Positions 41,790 through 53,171 of a stretch of 64,000 bases of DNA are shown here, one piece after another. A program made the translations under genes and the position numbers. Source of the stretch: Desulfovibrio sp. MES5. Its GTDB lineage: Bacteria; Desulfobacterota; Desulfovibrionia; Desulfovibrionales; Desulfovibrionaceae. The DNA is taken from positions 124,001-188,000 of the forward strand of contig NZ_MJUZ01000022.1 of NCBI RefSeq assembly GCF_002237645.1, in the 5' to 3' direction. Position 1 is the stretch's first letter, and every line of letters begins with the position of its first letter. Under the pieces are notes generated by a model. It searched no databases. It saw nothing but the letters and a program-made list of their open reading frames with translations, and had not been told where the DNA came from.

Positions 41790-43328
41790 CTATTTTTTCT
41801 TACGCTTTTGACGTTCTTTTTTCTTGCGTTTTTTTGCGGCGGCCGATTTTCCGGTACCCGCGCGCCCACCGGCTGCGCCGTCCATACCGGGCAAACCGCC
41901 CATTCCGGGCATGCCGCCCATGCCTGGCAGACCGCCAAGGCCGGGCATTCCGCCCATACCGCCGGGCGGGGTCATGCCGGGGGGCATGCCGCGCATGCGG
42001 GGCATCGAAGGCATCTTGGCGCCCTTGCCGCCCATCATGCCCTTCATCATCTGGCGCATCTGCTCAAACTGGCGCACCAGCTGATTGACCTGAGCGACGG
42101 TCACGCCCGAGCCCTTGGCAATGCGCGCCCGGCGACTGCCGTTGAGGATGTCGGGGTTGCGCCGTTCTGCCATAGTCATCGAGTTGATGATGGCTTCGGT
42201 ACGGGCCATTTCCTTTTCGGGCATGGCCCCGCTTGCTTCGGCAAGCTTGTCGCGCAAGCCGCCGAGCCCCGGAATCATCTTGAGGATGCTGTCCAGCGAG
42301 CCGAGCTTTTTGATGCGGCGCATCTGGGTGCGAAAATCTTCAAGGTCAAAACTGGCCTTTTTCATCTTGCGGGCCAGTTCTTCGGCCTCCTCGGCATTGA
42401 TGGCGCTCTGTGCTTTTTCCACAAGGGTCAGCACGTCGCCCATGCCCAGGATACGCCCGGCGATGCGGTCGGGGTGGAAAACTTCCATCTCCGACAGTTT
42501 TTCGCCCATGCCCACAAATTTTACGGGCGCGCCAGTAACCGCGCGGATGGAAAGGGCCGCGCCGCCGCGTGCGTCACCGTCCATCTTGGTGAGCACAACA
42601 CCGGTGATGCCAAGGCGCTGGTTGAAGCTTTCAGCCACAGTCACGGCATCCTGGCCGGTCATGGCGTCAGCCACAAACAAAATTTCCTGCGGCCGCACGG
42701 CCGCCTTGATGGCCTCAAGCTCCTGCATGAGGGGTTCGTCCACATGCAGACGACCCGCCGTATCCAGCAGCAGCACCGTGGCCTGCTCGCGCCGCGCTTC
42801 TTCAAGGGCGGCCTTGGCTATGTCCACTGGGTTCATGTTCACAGTGGAAGGATAGCATGGCATGTCCAGCTGTTTGGCGAGCACTGTCAGCTGGTCAATG
42901 GCTGCGGGGCGGTACACGTCGGCAGGCACAAGATAGGGACGCATCTTTTGCTTGCGTAAAATATTTGCTATCTTGCCCGCAGAGGTGGTTTTGCCCGAGC
43001 CCTGCAAACCCACAAGCATGATGACCGCAGGCTCGCGCCCCTGAAGGTCAAGACCGGCAGTTTCACCGCCAAGCAGGCTTACCAGTTCGTCATTGACGAT
43101 CTTGACCACCTGCTGGGAAGGATTCACGCCCTTGAGCACTTCCTGGCCAAGACACTTTTCGCGCACGCTTTCAACAAAGTCTTTGACGACCTTGAAGTTA
43201 ACGTCCGCTTCCAGCAGGGCCAGCCGCACTTCGCGCAGACCGGCCTGCACGTTTTCTTCGGTAAGCTGGCCTCGTCCGCTAAAAGAGCGGAATACGCCGG
43301 AAAGTCTGTCTGAAAGGCTTTCGAACAT
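41790..43328 (-). CDS. ffh: Signal recognition particle protein Ffh
   Basis: The ATG at 43328 (GGAG six bases upstream) gives 512 residues. The N-domain, the GTPase G-domain (P-loop GLQGSGKTTSAGK, DTAGR, TKMDGDARGG) and the methionine-rich M-domain are all present. The C-terminus is extended by a Met/Gly/Pro run (repeats of GGMPG and GLPGM) and a strongly basic tail, about 60 residues longer than E. coli Ffh. It delivers ribosomes making membrane proteins to FtsY. It is the first gene of ffh-rpsP-khpA-rimM, divergent from guaB. Confidence 0.97.
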   Translation of the reverse strand: MFESLSDRLSGVFRSFSGRGQLTEENVQAGLREVRLALLEADVNFKVVKDFVESVREKCLGQEVLKGVNPSQQVVKIVNDELVSLLGGETAGLDLQGREPAVIMLVGLQGSGKTTSAGKIANILRKQKMRPYLVPADVYRPAAIDQLTVLAKQLDMPCYPSTVNMNPVDIAKAALEEARREQATVLLLDTAGRLHVDEPLMQELEAIKAAVRPQEILFVADAMTGQDAVTVAESFNQRLGITGVVLTKMDGDARGGAALSIRAVTGAPVKFVGMGEKLSEMEVFHPDRIAGRILGMGDVLTLVEKAQSAINAEEAEELARKMKKASFDLEDFRTQMRRIKKLGSLDSILKMIPGLGGLRDKLAEASGAMPEKEMARTEAIINSMTMAERRNPDILNGSRRARIAKGSGVTVAQVNQLVRQFEQMRQMMKGMMGGKGAKMPSMPRMRGMPPGMTPPGGMGGMPGLGGLPGMGGMPGMGGLPGMDGAAGGRAGTGKSAAAKKRKKKERQKRKKK

Positions 43329-43639
43329 GCAGTCTCCACAGGGGCCGCAGGGCGGCAAAAAGCGGTGCGGTTATTACCTCGCGCAGATACCCTGCACGTG
43401 GCCGCCGCACGGCGCAAAAGCCCCTACAGGGGCGAAGTGGTGATTCATAGGATGTTTGCCGCCTCACGTCAAGTCTTGTAAGAAAAAGGCGCACCGGGGC
43501 TTGCAAAGCACGGCCAAAAACTGTACGCGCAGGCACCCGTCCCGAACTGGCCCGCCCGACTCTCAGGATCTTCACCGGGCAATGGCGGGGCACCCGCCTT
43601 TTCCCGGCGAGAAGGCAGCCCGCAAATGCGCAGCCCGCA

Positions 43640-43668
43640 TTGACATACGGGCCACAAGGGGATACTCT
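43640..43668 (+). promoter_or_regulatory. Sigma-70-type promoter of guaB
   Basis: TTGACA (43640-43645) and TACTCT (43663-43668) are 17 bases apart; the start of transcription would lie near 43675, 40 bases before the guaB ATG. Confidence 0.6.
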
Positions 43669-43685
43669 GTCAGACTATAATTTGA

Positions 43686-45173
<1,488 letters not shown>

Positions 45174-45184
45174 GGCGTATTGAA

Positions 45185-45219
45185 CGCCAGGGCAATTTCT
45201 TCTTGAAACTGCCCTGGCG
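45185..45219. terminator. Hairpin between guaB and guaA
   Basis: CGCCAGGGCA and TGCCCTGGCG form a perfect 10-bp stem with a 15-base loop, 11 bases after the guaB stop. There is no T-run, so it may attenuate transcription or stabilise the guaB message instead of ending it. Confidence 0.5.
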
Positions 45220-45420
45220 TCTGCGCGAGCAGGCATCCGCCACGGGGCGCAGGCGCACGCTGTTTGCACTGACGACGCCGGGACGGACGCCATGAAAATA
45301 TTGAGAATACGCATCTCACAGTGAAGATGCTCTGGCTGGCGGCGCAGCGACGCCGCATGCCCCCTGCACACAGGGAACCGGTGCGCCCCCGGCTGGGCGC
45401 GCACAGATCATGAGGAAGTT

Positions 45421-46956
45421 ATGCCCAGCAAGGTCATTATTATAGATTACGGCTCGCAAGTTACCCAGCTTATCGCGCGACGCGTACGCGAAGCCGGGGT
45501 GTATTCTGAAATCCACTCCTGTGTGACCACTGCCGAACAGGTGGCCGCCATGAAGCCCCAAGCCGTCATTCTGTCCGGCGGCCCGGCCAGCGTGGGCGAA
45601 GCCGACGCCCCGGCGCTGGACCCCGGCTTTCTGGAACTGGGCGTGCCCGTGCTCGGCATCTGCTATGGCATGCAGTTGCTGGCCCAGAACCTCGGCGGGC
45701 AGCTGGCCCAATCTCTCACGCGCGAATACGGCCCGGCCGACCTCAACCTCATCGCGCCCTGCACGTTGATGGAAGGCGTCACCTCGCCTACCCGCGTGTG
45801 GATGAGCCACGGCGACAAGGTTATGGTGCCGCCGCCCGGCTTCACCGTCACGGCCAGCACCAGCACGCTTGAAGTTGCTGCCATGGCCGATGAAAAGCGC
45901 AAAATCTACGCTGTGCAGTTCCACCCCGAAGTGCACCACAGCGTGGACGGCGAGCGCATGCTCCAGAACTTCCTGTTTAAGATTGTCGGCATCAAGCCCG
46001 ACTGGACCATGTCGTCCTTTGTGGAGCGCGTGATCAAGGAAATGGCCGAGCAGGCTGGCGACAAGCATGTGGTCTGCGCCCTTTCAGGCGGCATTGACTC
46101 CACGGTTGTGGCCGTGCTGCTGCACCGCGCCATCGGCAAGCGCCTGCACTGCATTTTTGTGGATAACGGCCTGCTGCGCCTTGGCGAAGGCGATGAAGTG
46201 GTCGGCTTCCTGCGCGAACATTTTGACCTCAATCTCAATTTTGTGCAGGCGCAGGAGCGCTTTCTCTCCAAGCTCAAGGGCGTGGAAGATCCCGAAAAGA
46301 AGCGTAAAATCATCGGCCACACCTTTATTGAAATTTTCGATGAAGAAGCCAAAAAGCTCCCTGAAGTCGATTTTCTGGCTCAGGGCACGCTGTACCCCGA
46401 CGTCATCGAATCCGTTTCCCACAAGGGCCCCAGCGCGGTCATCAAGAGCCACCACAATGTGGGCGGCCTGCCCGATACGATGAAGCTCAAGCTCATCGAG
46501 CCCCTGCGCGAACTCTTCAAGGACGAAGTGCGCAAGGTTGCCGCTGAACTGGGCATGCCCGACTCCATCGTGTGGCGGCATCCCTTCCCCGGCCCCGGCC
46601 TTGCCATTCGTGTGCTTGGCGAAGTGACGGAAGAGCGCCTCAGCATTCTGCGTCAGGCTGACAAAATCGTGCAGCAGGAGTTGCGCGAATCCGGCTGGTA
46701 CCGCAAGGTCTGGCAGGGCTTTGCCGTGCTGCTGCCGCTCAAGACCGTGGGCGTTATGGGCGACGGACGCACTTATGAGCATGTCATTGCCCTGCGCGTG
46801 GTCGACAGCGTGGACGCTATGACCGCAGACTGGGCCCGCCTGCCCGCCGAGCTTATCGAGCGCATGTCCGGCCGTATCATCAATGAGGTCAAGGGCGTCA
46901 ACCGTGTGGTCTACGACGTGTCCTCCAAGCCGCCCAGCACCATTGAATGGGAATAG
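45421..46956 (+). CDS. guaA: GMP synthase (glutamine-hydrolysing)
   Basis: This 511-residue protein has a class I glutamine amidotransferase domain (catalytic Cys in [11 protein letters not shown], His and Glu in FHPEVHHS), an ATP-pyrophosphatase domain with the loop [11 protein letters not shown], and the C-terminal dimerisation domain ending PPSTIEWE. It converts XMP to GMP. GAGGAAG precedes the ATG. tatB starts nine bases after its stop codon, so guaA and the tat genes may be co-transcribed. Confidence 0.97.
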   Translation: MPSKVIIIDYGSQVTQLIARRVREAGVYSEIHSCVTTAEQVAAMKPQAVILSGGPASVGEADAPALDPGFLELGVPVLGICYGMQLLAQNLGGQLAQSLTREYGPADLNLIAPCTLMEGVTSPTRVWMSHGDKVMVPPPGFTVTASTSTLEVAAMADEKRKIYAVQFHPEVHHSVDGERMLQNFLFKIVGIKPDWTMSSFVERVIKEMAEQAGDKHVVCALSGGIDSTVVAVLLHRAIGKRLHCIFVDNGLLRLGEGDEVVGFLREHFDLNLNFVQAQERFLSKLKGVEDPEKKRKIIGHTFIEIFDEEAKKLPEVDFLAQGTLYPDVIESVSHKGPSAVIKSHHNVGGLPDTMKLKLIEPLRELFKDEVRKVAAELGMPDSIVWRHPFPGPGLAIRVLGEVTEERLSILRQADKIVQQELRESGWYRKVWQGFAVLLPLKTVGVMGDGRTYEHVIALRVVDSVDAMTADWARLPAELIERMSGRIINEVKGVNRVVYDVSSKPPSTIEWE

Positions 46957-46965
46957 GAGAGCCCT

Positions 46966-47637
46966 ATGTTCGGTATAGGCAGCACTGAGCTTCTGGTCAT
47001 CCTTGTGGTGGCCCTGATTGTGCTTGGCCCCAAGAGCATGGCCAACATTTCGCGCACACTGGGCAAGGCTTTGGGCGAATTCCGCCGGGTTTCCACCGAC
47101 TTCCAGCGCACCCTCAATGCCGAGGTTGAAGAGGAAGAGCAAAAAAAGCGTAAAAAAGAGGCTGCCCAGGCTGCCAGAGAGGCCGCCAGAGCTGAAGCCG
47201 AAGCCGCCGCGCAGGCCGCCGCCCAGGCGGCTGGATCGGAAGTCGCGCAGGAAGCGGGACAGCCCGCAGGCCAGGCTGAAGGTCAGACTGAAGGCCAGGC
47301 CGAGGGCCAGCCGCCCCAGGCTGGCGCGCAGGCGACTGGTCCGCAGGACATACCTGCGGCTGAGGCCGTGCTGGACACCACTGCGGTACATGCCGAACAG
47401 CCTTCGGAGTCCGAAGCCCAGGCTGCCAGCCAGCATGCGCAAGAAGCTGCTACCGAGGCAGAACAGCCGCAGGCTTCTGCTGCCAGCGAGACGGCAAATG
47501 CCGACGCTGGCGTGCCAGCGCCGCCGGAAGGCAGCCCGCTGGCCGAAGCCCTCGCACGAACTGAAGCTGAAGCCCGTGCGGCGGAAGCCCGCCTGGCTCA
47601 GACCGCTACAGCCTCTGAAAACGGCGGCAAGGCATGA
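46966..47637 (+). CDS. tatB: Twin-arginine translocase subunit TatB
   Basis: This 223-residue protein starts with the TatA/B hallmark: a short periplasmic end, one membrane helix (STELLVILVVALIVLGP) and an amphipathic helix (SMANISRTLGKALGEFRR). The rest is a long Ala/Glu/Gln-rich tail. TatB together with TatC forms the receptor for folded proteins with twin-Arg signal peptides. The Glu in the helix (GSTELL) fits TatB rather than TatA. It overlaps tatC by four bases. No tatA is nearby. Confidence 0.9.
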   Translation: MFGIGSTELLVILVVALIVLGPKSMANISRTLGKALGEFRRVSTDFQRTLNAEVEEEEQKKRKKEAAQAAREAARAEAEAAAQAAAQAAGSEVAQEAGQPAGQAEGQTEGQAEGQPPQAGAQATGPQDIPAAEAVLDTTAVHAEQPSESEAQAASQHAQEAATEAEQPQASAASETANADAGVPAPPEGSPLAEALARTEAEARAAEARLAQTATASENGGKA

Positions 47638-49064
47638 TTGAAGAAAAAAAAGCCCCTCTTGAGCAGGCTTCGATTGATGCTACGGCGGCCGACTCCCCGG
47701 AGTCCGGCCAGGAATCGGAAGCATCCGCCGCTCTGTCCGTTATAGGCCAGATTGATCTTGAGGCCGCCAGCAAGCTGGCGGCCTCTGCCACGCCATCAGC
47801 ACCATCTCCCGATGCGGCAGACGCTACGGCAGGTGCTGCGGCTAACGCCACGGCAGATGCTGTGGCAGGCGCAGCGACAGACACAGTAACAGACGCTGCG
47901 GCAAACGCCACGGCAGTGCCCACGCCCGACGCCGCCCCCCTTGCTGCTGCCGCCGGCCCGGAAAAATCCGTTGCTGCAACGCCGCAGGATTCGGTCGCCC
48001 AGGAAGCCGCTGCCGATTCCACTGTAGCGCACAACGCTTCGGAGCCAGCCAACGCTGCCCCTGAAGAAACCTCGCCAACTGAAAACACCCCGCCGACTGC
48101 GGCATCGGGCGGTCAGCCCCCGCTGCCCCCGGCAAGCCCCTTTCCGCCTGCGGGCACGTCGGGCGATGCGCCTCTTCCCGTTGCTTCGGGCGGCAACCTT
48201 CCCGCCGCCCCCGACGACGATGAAGACGACGATGATGGGCCGGACAAGGCCATGGGCCTTATGGACCACCTCGGCGAACTGCGCATGCGCATCGTGCGCT
48301 GCTGCATTGCCATTGTTCTGGGATTTTTTGTCTGCTGGGCGGTGGTGGACCCCATCTTCGACGCTCTGGTGAACCCGCTGCTGGCCGTGCTGCCCAAGGG
48401 CTCACACGCCATTTACACCACCCTGCCCGAAGGCTTTTTTACGCGCATGTACATTGCCCTGGTAGCGGGCATCTTTGCATCCAGCCCGGTGATTTTTTAC
48501 CAGATATGGTCTTTCATCGCGCCGGGATTGTATGAAGAGGAAAAAAAATACATCATTCCCATTGCGGTGATGTCCGCCCTATTCTTCGCTTCCGGCGGGG
48601 CATTCTGCTACTTTGTGGTCTTTCCCTACGCGTTCAGCTTCTTTGTGAGCTTTGCCACTGAAGAAATCGTGGCCATGCCCAAGGTCAGCGATTATCTGAG
48701 CTTTGTGCTCAAGCTTATTCTGGCCTTTGGCATCATCTTCGAAATGCCGCTTTTCGCCTTCTTTTTGGCCCGCATGGGCGTCATCACCGCCGCCATGATG
48801 CGCAAGGCACGGCGCTACGCCGTCCTTGGCATCTTTGTCGTGGCCGCCATTCTTACGCCGCCGGATGTGGTTTCGCAGCTTCTCATGGCTTGCCCCATGC
48901 TCGTGTTGTATGAAATAAGTATCTTAGTGGCCGCAGCTTTTGGCCGCAAAGCCAAAAAGAGCGAAGACGAAGAGGGTGAAGGCCAGGAAAAGCAGACCAC
49001 TTCTGACGGTGCTGCCGGCGCATCCAAAGACGCCAAGGCCGCCCCTACCTCGGAGGAAGCATGA
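47634..49064 (+). CDS. tatC: Sec-independent protein translocase TatC with a long N-terminal extension
   Basis: This 476-residue protein is nearly twice the usual TatC. Residues 1-205 are an Ala/Pro/Thr/Asp low-complexity region ending in a very acidic run (DDDEDDDDG). The TatC core starts at [16 protein letters not shown] and has six membrane helices with [19 protein letters not shown], the conserved signal-binding loop. A Lys/Glu/Ala-rich tail follows. The core should form the Tat receptor with TatB. The start is set by the ATGA overlap with tatB; an internal start just before the core (MGLMDHL) has no ribosome site. It overlaps hisB by four bases. Confidence 0.92.
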   Translation: MIEEKKAPLEQASIDATAADSPESGQESEASAALSVIGQIDLEAASKLAASATPSAPSPDAADATAGAAANATADAVAGAATDTVTDAAANATAVPTPDAAPLAAAAGPEKSVAATPQDSVAQEAAADSTVAHNASEPANAAPEETSPTENTPPTAASGGQPPLPPASPFPPAGTSGDAPLPVASGGNLPAAPDDDEDDDDGPDKAMGLMDHLGELRMRIVRCCIAIVLGFFVCWAVVDPIFDALVNPLLAVLPKGSHAIYTTLPEGFFTRMYIALVAGIFASSPVIFYQIWSFIAPGLYEEEKKYIIPIAVMSALFFASGGAFCYFVVFPYAFSFFVSFATEEIVAMPKVSDYLSFVLKLILAFGIIFEMPLFAFFLARMGVITAAMMRKARRYAVLGIFVVAAILTPPDVVSQLLMACPMLVLYEISILVAAAFGRKAKKSEDEEGEGQEKQTTSDGAAGASKDAKAAPTSEEA

Positions 49065-49657
49065 GTACCGCCCCGCGCACGGCCATTCAGGCGCGCACCA
49101 GCGTCGAAACCGACATACGCCTTGAACTGACGCTGGACGGCCAGGGTAAAACAGATATCAGAACGGGCTTTGGCCTGCTGGACCACATGCTGACTCTGAC
49201 GGCATTCTGGGCTGGCATGGACCTCACCCTGGTCTGTGAGGGCGATATGGAAGTGGACGCCCACCACACCGCTGAAGACGTGGGCCTTCTCCTAGGCAAA
49301 GGCCTGCTTGACGCTCTGGGCGACAGGGCAGGCATTGCCCGCGTAGGCTACGGACGCGTGCCCATGGATGAAGCCCTTACAGAAGTCACCGTGGACCTTT
49401 CAGGCCGTCCCTGGCTTGAGTGGCGCGGCGACGACCTGTTGCCTCCCGTACTCGCCGGGGAGGAAAAAGACCTCTGGCGTGAATATTACAAGGCTCTTGC
49501 AAGCGGCGCACGCTGCAATCTGCATGTGGAGATGCGCTACGGCAAGAATGGACACCACCTGCTGGAATCCGTCGCCAAGGGTCTGGGTCTTGCTCTGGCT
49601 CAGGCGGTGCGGCGGCACGGCACAACCATCCGCAGCACCAAGGGAGGTCTTGATTAA
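49061..49657 (+). CDS. hisB: Imidazoleglycerol-phosphate dehydratase
   Basis: This 198-residue protein is monofunctional HisB, step 6 of histidine synthesis. Metal-binding motifs are [10 protein letters not shown] and [13 protein letters not shown], close to the family HHxxE pairs. It is full-length, starting [17 protein letters not shown]-style after a few residues. The start overlaps the tatC stop (ATGA). Confidence 0.95.
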   Translation: MSTAPRTAIQARTSVETDIRLELTLDGQGKTDIRTGFGLLDHMLTLTAFWAGMDLTLVCEGDMEVDAHHTAEDVGLLLGKGLLDALGDRAGIARVGYGRVPMDEALTEVTVDLSGRPWLEWRGDDLLPPVLAGEEKDLWREYYKALASGARCNLHVEMRYGKNGHHLLESVAKGLGLALAQAVRRHGTTIRSTKGGLD

Positions 49658-50316
49658 TGCATAACCGCCTGAATATATTGCTACTGATTACACTAAGCCT
49701 CGTCCTCGTTCTGGGCGCCTGCTCCAAGCGTCCGCGCAGCACAGCCGATGTGCCGCGCAACCTCTCCGGCACCTATTCCATAACCGTGGCTCCCTTTACC
49801 CAACCCGTCAATGCAAGCCAGCTTATCATGGGCCGCATCCCCGAAGACCAGGGGCGCATTCCCGAAGACATGCTGACCTCCCTGGACATGCAATTGCGCC
49901 GTGTACTGACCACCGACACCAACCGGCAGTACAAGTTTATCAGTCTGCGCACGTTGCCCAAGGATATGACGACCTTTCACAGCTCCGAACAGCCGCAGGC
50001 TTTGCCCCGCTGGATAGAATACGGCAAAAAGCAGGGCGCGCAGGTGCTGCTTATTCCTCAGGTGCTGGACTGGCACGAACGGGAAGGCTCCACGGCAGGG
50101 GTCACCCAGTCGGCCCACGTGCGCGTCGAATTCTTTTTGCTGCGCGTTGACACGGGCAGCATCATGGACCGCTCTGTTTTTGAAGAAAAACAGCTGGGCC
50201 TGACGGAAAACCTGTTGAACATGGGCTCATTTCTCAAACGCAAGGGCCAGTGGGTCACCGCAGAGGAACTCACCGTGGATGGCATACGCAAGGCTGTGAA
50301 GGATTTGGGATTATGA
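49657..50316 (+). CDS. Lipoprotein of unknown function between hisB and hisA
   Basis: This 219-residue protein has a lipoprotein signal peptide with lipobox LVLGAC (Cys about residue 21), so the mature protein begins at Cys and is membrane-anchored in the periplasm. The body contains [38 protein letters not shown] and [14 protein letters not shown], resembling periplasmic domains of the GNA1162/CsgG-like type that sense or bind partners, which is only a resemblance. It starts on the last base of the hisB stop (TAATG) and overlaps hisA by four bases, so it is translationally tied to the his genes. I do not know its role. Confidence 0.82.
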   Translation: MHNRLNILLLITLSLVLVLGACSKRPRSTADVPRNLSGTYSITVAPFTQPVNASQLIMGRIPEDQGRIPEDMLTSLDMQLRRVLTTDTNRQYKFISLRTLPKDMTTFHSSEQPQALPRWIEYGKKQGAQVLLIPQVLDWHEREGSTAGVTQSAHVRVEFFLLRVDTGSIMDRSVFEEKQLGLTENLLNMGSFLKRKGQWVTAEELTVDGIRKAVKDLGL

Positions 50317-51059
50317 TTCTGTTTCCTGCGGTAGATATTCAGAATGGCAAGGCCGTTCGCCTCAAGCAGGGGCGTGCCCACGAAAGCACGACCTTTGCCG
50401 AAAGCCCTGTGGACGCGGCCAAAGCCTGGGAACAAGCCGGGGCACGCTGGCTGCACGTGGTTGATCTGGACGGCGCTTTTGACGGCGCAGCCCAGAGCCG
50501 ACACATCGTGCGGGACATCTGCACGGCCCTTTCCATCCCCGTGCAACTGGGCGGGGGCATCCGCGACATGAAAACGGCCGAGGGCTATCTTGAAGCCGGG
50601 GTCAGCCGCCTTATCATCGGCACCCTGGCTCTGGAACAGCCCGAGCTTTTCGCCGCCATGTGCCGCGCATTTCCCGGCCAGATTGGCGTTTCACTGGATG
50701 CTGAAGGCGGCCGCCTCAAAAGCCGCGGATGGGTGGAAGATACGGGCATGACCGTTGATTCTGCCCTGCCCCGCCTGCTTGAAGACGGCGCGGCCTTTGT
50801 CATCTATACGGACATTGAACGCGACGGCATGCAGTGCGGCGTCAATGTGGCGGCTCTGAAACATCTGGCGCAGCTTTCCACCGTGCCCGTCATTGCGGCG
50901 GGCGGCGTGGCCACGCTTGAAGACGTTAAGAATCTCTACCCCCTCACCCTCAATACCAGCCTCATCGGCGCGGTGAGCGGGCGCGCCCTCTACGAAGGGA
51001 CGCTCAATCTTGAAGAAGCCAATGCCTGGATCGATGCTCAGGCTGGTGTGCAAGTTTAG
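50313..51059 (+). CDS. hisA: ProFAR isomerase (HisA)
   Basis: The ATG at 50313 overlaps the lipoprotein stop (ATGA) and gives 248 residues. The half-barrel starts [20 protein letters not shown], with catalytic Asp in AVDI and in [10 protein letters not shown]. Phosphate-binding loops are [13 protein letters not shown] and [11 protein letters not shown]. It isomerises ProFAR in histidine synthesis. hisF, hisH and the other his genes are not in the window. Confidence 0.95.
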   Translation: MILFPAVDIQNGKAVRLKQGRAHESTTFAESPVDAAKAWEQAGARWLHVVDLDGAFDGAAQSRHIVRDICTALSIPVQLGGGIRDMKTAEGYLEAGVSRLIIGTLALEQPELFAAMCRAFPGQIGVSLDAEGGRLKSRGWVEDTGMTVDSALPRLLEDGAAFVIYTDIERDGMQCGVNVAALKHLAQLSTVPVIAAGGVATLEDVKNLYPLTLNTSLIGAVSGRALYEGTLNLEEANAWIDAQAGVQV

Positions 51060-51078
51060 GGTAACATTCGTTGGGATG

Positions 51079-51146
51079 CTTTGTGGGGGAGTGACCCTTT
51101 TGCAAAAGGGTCACTCCCCCACACCCACACCCTCTAAAACTCTTAT
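51079..51146 (+). repeat. Hairpin element R1, copy f
   Basis: CTTTGTGGGGGAGTGACCC - TTTTGCAAA - AGGGTCACTCCCCCA begins 19 bases after the hisA stop codon. Both arms carry a compensating change (GTGACCC/GGGTCAC) compared with the other copies (GGGACCC/GGGTCCC), so pairing is kept. Confidence 0.75.
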
Positions 51147-51257
51147 CGTGTTTTAGGATAATTCAAAGTATGGTGTGAGCCGGAGGGAGCCAAGGACGGC
51201 TTCTTCCCGACAGCAGGCCATCGCAAAGTTCATCGTTCTGGCTGATAACAAAAAAAT

Positions 51258-51296
51258 ACAGGCCCATGCGGACGCGCAACGTCCGCATGGGCCTGT
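51258..51296 (-). terminator. Strong hairpin with T-run on the minus strand
   Basis: A perfect 16-bp stem (ACAGGCCCATGCGGAC, 51258-51273, with 51281-51296) has an A-rich stretch (CAAAAAAATA) on its left. Read on the minus strand this is a stem followed by a T-run, an intrinsic terminator, yet both neighbouring genes are on the plus strand. Confidence 0.65.
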
Positions 51297-51411
51297 TGTG
51301 TTGGGCATGTATATGCCGGGCGCTGGCCCCGTTCTGACCTGTCGCCCTGATCTGATCTGTCGGCCCTGTCTGGCCTGGCTGCCTGTCCTGGCTGGCCTAC
51401 CTGGGGCACCC

Positions 51412-51440
51412 TTGCCAAGCCGTCGGGCAGTACCTATACT
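51412..51440 (+). promoter_or_regulatory. Sigma-70-type promoter upstream of the SMR pair
   Basis: TTGCCA (51412-51417) and TATACT (51435-51440) have the ideal 17-base spacer. Transcription would start near 51447, giving a leader of about 225 bases before the first SMR gene. Confidence 0.6.
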
Positions 51441-51446
51441 CTCTAC

Positions 51447-51533
51447 ATGAAGTCAGCTTTTTACAACCAGCAACACCCTGACCGCCCTTTTTGCGGTTAC
51501 CCCGAAGAGCGCTACTGGCGTTCCTTCCTTTAA
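51447..51533 (+). CDS. Possible 28-residue leader peptide before the SMR genes
   Basis: An ATG at the predicted transcription start opens a 28-codon frame (MKSAFYNQQHPDRPFCGYPE at its start). It has no ribosome-binding site and would need leaderless translation. The sequence is rich in aromatic residues and Pro and does not look random, but support is weak. It lies 142 bases before the first SMR start codon. Confidence 0.25.
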   Translation: MKSAFYNQQHPDRPFCGYPEERYWRSFL

Positions 51534-51674
51534 TTCCTCACATGCAGACGTCCTTTGTCGCGGCGGCCCCGTCAGGCGGCCGACGCTCTGGTTGTTTCAA
51601 ATCCCGGACTACCTGCCGATGGGCATCACTGAAGCCTGCCCGGCATAGCTGCCCGGAACGCATGCGAGGATAAA

Positions 51675-52133
51675 ATGCTTGTGACCAAACCCCGCCACTG
51701 GTTCTGCCTTATGGGAGCCATTGTTTTTGAAGTGGCAGGAACCACGGTAATGAAGATGGCGCAAGGCTGGAGTTTCGCCCATGCCGCCCTGTTGGGTCTG
51801 GCGCTCATGTGGGTGGCCATTGGCCTTTCCTACTATCTGCTGGCAAAAGCCACCACCGGCCTGCCCGTTGGCGTGGCCTTCGCTTTCTGGGAGGGGCTGG
51901 GGCTGACGCTCATAACGCTGTGCAGCGTTGTCCTGCTGGACGAAAGCATGACCGCCAAGCGCGCGCTTGGCCTTGTGTGCGTGCTGGCGGGCGCTCTGCT
52001 TGTCCACCACGGAACTGGGCTCGGGACGGGGCGCGGCAAGGAAAACGCCAATGCCGCCATCCACCCGGCAGCGCGTCCCACATCTGCCGCAGGCAGCGCG
52101 CAAGCGCGATCTCAGGTGGGAGGAAGGGCATGA
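51675..52133 (+). CDS. SMR-family transporter subunit (MdtJ-like)
   Basis: This 152-residue protein has four membrane helices and the SMR signature (IVFEVAGTTVMKMAQGWS, in which the central Glu is the proton/substrate site). It ends with a hydrophilic tail of about 45 residues, longer than usual. GAGG lies before the ATG. It overlaps the next gene by four bases, as expected for two-component SMR exporters such as MdtJI, which export spermidine. The substrate here is unknown. Confidence 0.87.
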   Translation: MLVTKPRHWFCLMGAIVFEVAGTTVMKMAQGWSFAHAALLGLALMWVAIGLSYYLLAKATTGLPVGVAFAFWEGLGLTLITLCSVVLLDESMTAKRALGLVCVLAGALLVHHGTGLGTGRGKENANAAIHPAARPTSAAGSAQARSQVGGRA

Positions 52134-52471
52134 TGCAGTCCGTCACCTCTTTTTTCAGTCTTTCACTGCTGCTGGTTGTGCTGGCCGCGACACTGGACGT
52201 GCTGGCAAACCTTTTACTGGCAAAATCCGGCGGCTTTCGCCGCCGCTGGCTCGGCTTCTTTTCACTGGCGCTTGTGGGTCTGGCTTTTTACTGTCTTTCG
52301 TTGGCCGTGCGCCATATGGACCTGGCTGTGGCCTACGCAATGTGGGGCAGCTTCGGGATCCTTGGCACCTCCCTTGGAGGCTGGCTTTTTTTCAGCCAGA
52401 AGCTGCGGCCCTGCGCCTTTGCTGGCATGGCTTTGCTCATGACAGGCATGGCGCTCTTGCATATGAGTTAA
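52130..52471 (+). CDS. SMR-family transporter subunit (MdtI-like)
   Basis: This 113-residue protein has four membrane helices (TLDVLANLLLAKSGGF in the first, AVAYAMWGSFGILGTSLGGW core AYAMWGSFGILGT in the third). The usual acidic residue of helix 1 is represented by the Asp of TLDVLAN. It starts at an ATGA overlap with the first subunit and has GGGAGGAAGG upstream. It should form an antiparallel heterodimer with the partner. Confidence 0.86.
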   Translation: MMQSVTSFFSLSLLLVVLAATLDVLANLLLAKSGGFRRRWLGFFSLALVGLAFYCLSLAVRHMDLAVAYAMWGSFGILGTSLGGWLFFSQKLRPCAFAGMALLMTGMALLHMS

Positions 52472-52497
52472 CGCCCGGCCGTCTGCCGGAGGCAATT

Positions 52498-53049
52498 GTG
52501 GAAAAAAAATTCTGGGATTATCTTGAAAAATGGCGCGGTCTTTTCACGCGCCGCCGGACGCTGCGCTGGCGTGATGGCTGGATACAGAACGGATACTGCT
52601 GCGACTGCCGCTACTGCTGCGGCCCGCAGGATTCCAACGAACCCTACCCCATGGCCTTGTTGCCCCGGCAGATACACGCTGGCATTGAAAAAGACTTTTA
52701 CATGCTCAATGCCGACACCGCCTATATGGATGGCCGTGGCTGCAAGTCGTGTTCGCCCAAAGGCTGTGGCCTGCCCCGTGAGAATCGGCCCGTGGCCTGT
52801 GGCCTTTTTCCCCTCGCGCTCATCAACGGCAGTCTTTACGCTTACAAGACCTGCCCGGCCATTCTGTTCACTCCGGTGGCGCAACTGGCCCCGCTGGGGC
52901 TTGAAGCCGCCCGCTGGCTCACCGGTTTCAGCCATGACGAGCTACGCCACCTGTCGCTCAACGTGGAACCTGCCGTCCTGGCGGAAAAATACATTTCTCT
53001 GGATATTCAGGTTTTTGACGACAGCGGCGTAAACCTGCGGTTGCGCTGA
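52498..53049 (+). CDS. Cys-rich YkgJ-family protein
   Basis: The start is a GTG at 52498 with GGAGG six bases upstream, giving 183 residues. The Cys pattern is CCDCRYCCGP, then GCKSCSPKGCGLP, RPVACGLFPL and TCPA, the layout of the YkgJ/CxxCxxCC family, thought to bind zinc or an iron-sulfur cluster. Function is not established. It follows the SMR pair by 26 bases and may be co-transcribed. Confidence 0.85.
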   Translation: MEKKFWDYLEKWRGLFTRRRTLRWRDGWIQNGYCCDCRYCCGPQDSNEPYPMALLPRQIHAGIEKDFYMLNADTAYMDGRGCKSCSPKGCGLPRENRPVACGLFPLALINGSLYAYKTCPAILFTPVAQLAPLGLEAARWLTGFSHDELRHLSLNVEPAVLAEKYISLDIQVFDDSGVNLRLR

Positions 53050-53171
53050 CCCCTGAACAATTCCACCCCGGAGCAATTCCATTCCGAACCTACTCCGACG
53101 GCTGCGTAAGCAGGCTCTTGCCATGAAGGCCTACGCGTCGTTTATTTGTTGCCCAGCGTCGTTACGGGCGT

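Noticed and set aside
51230-51418. 62-codon minus-strand frame before the SMR genes
   Set aside because: It crosses the minus-strand terminator stem and consists mostly of low-complexity sequence.
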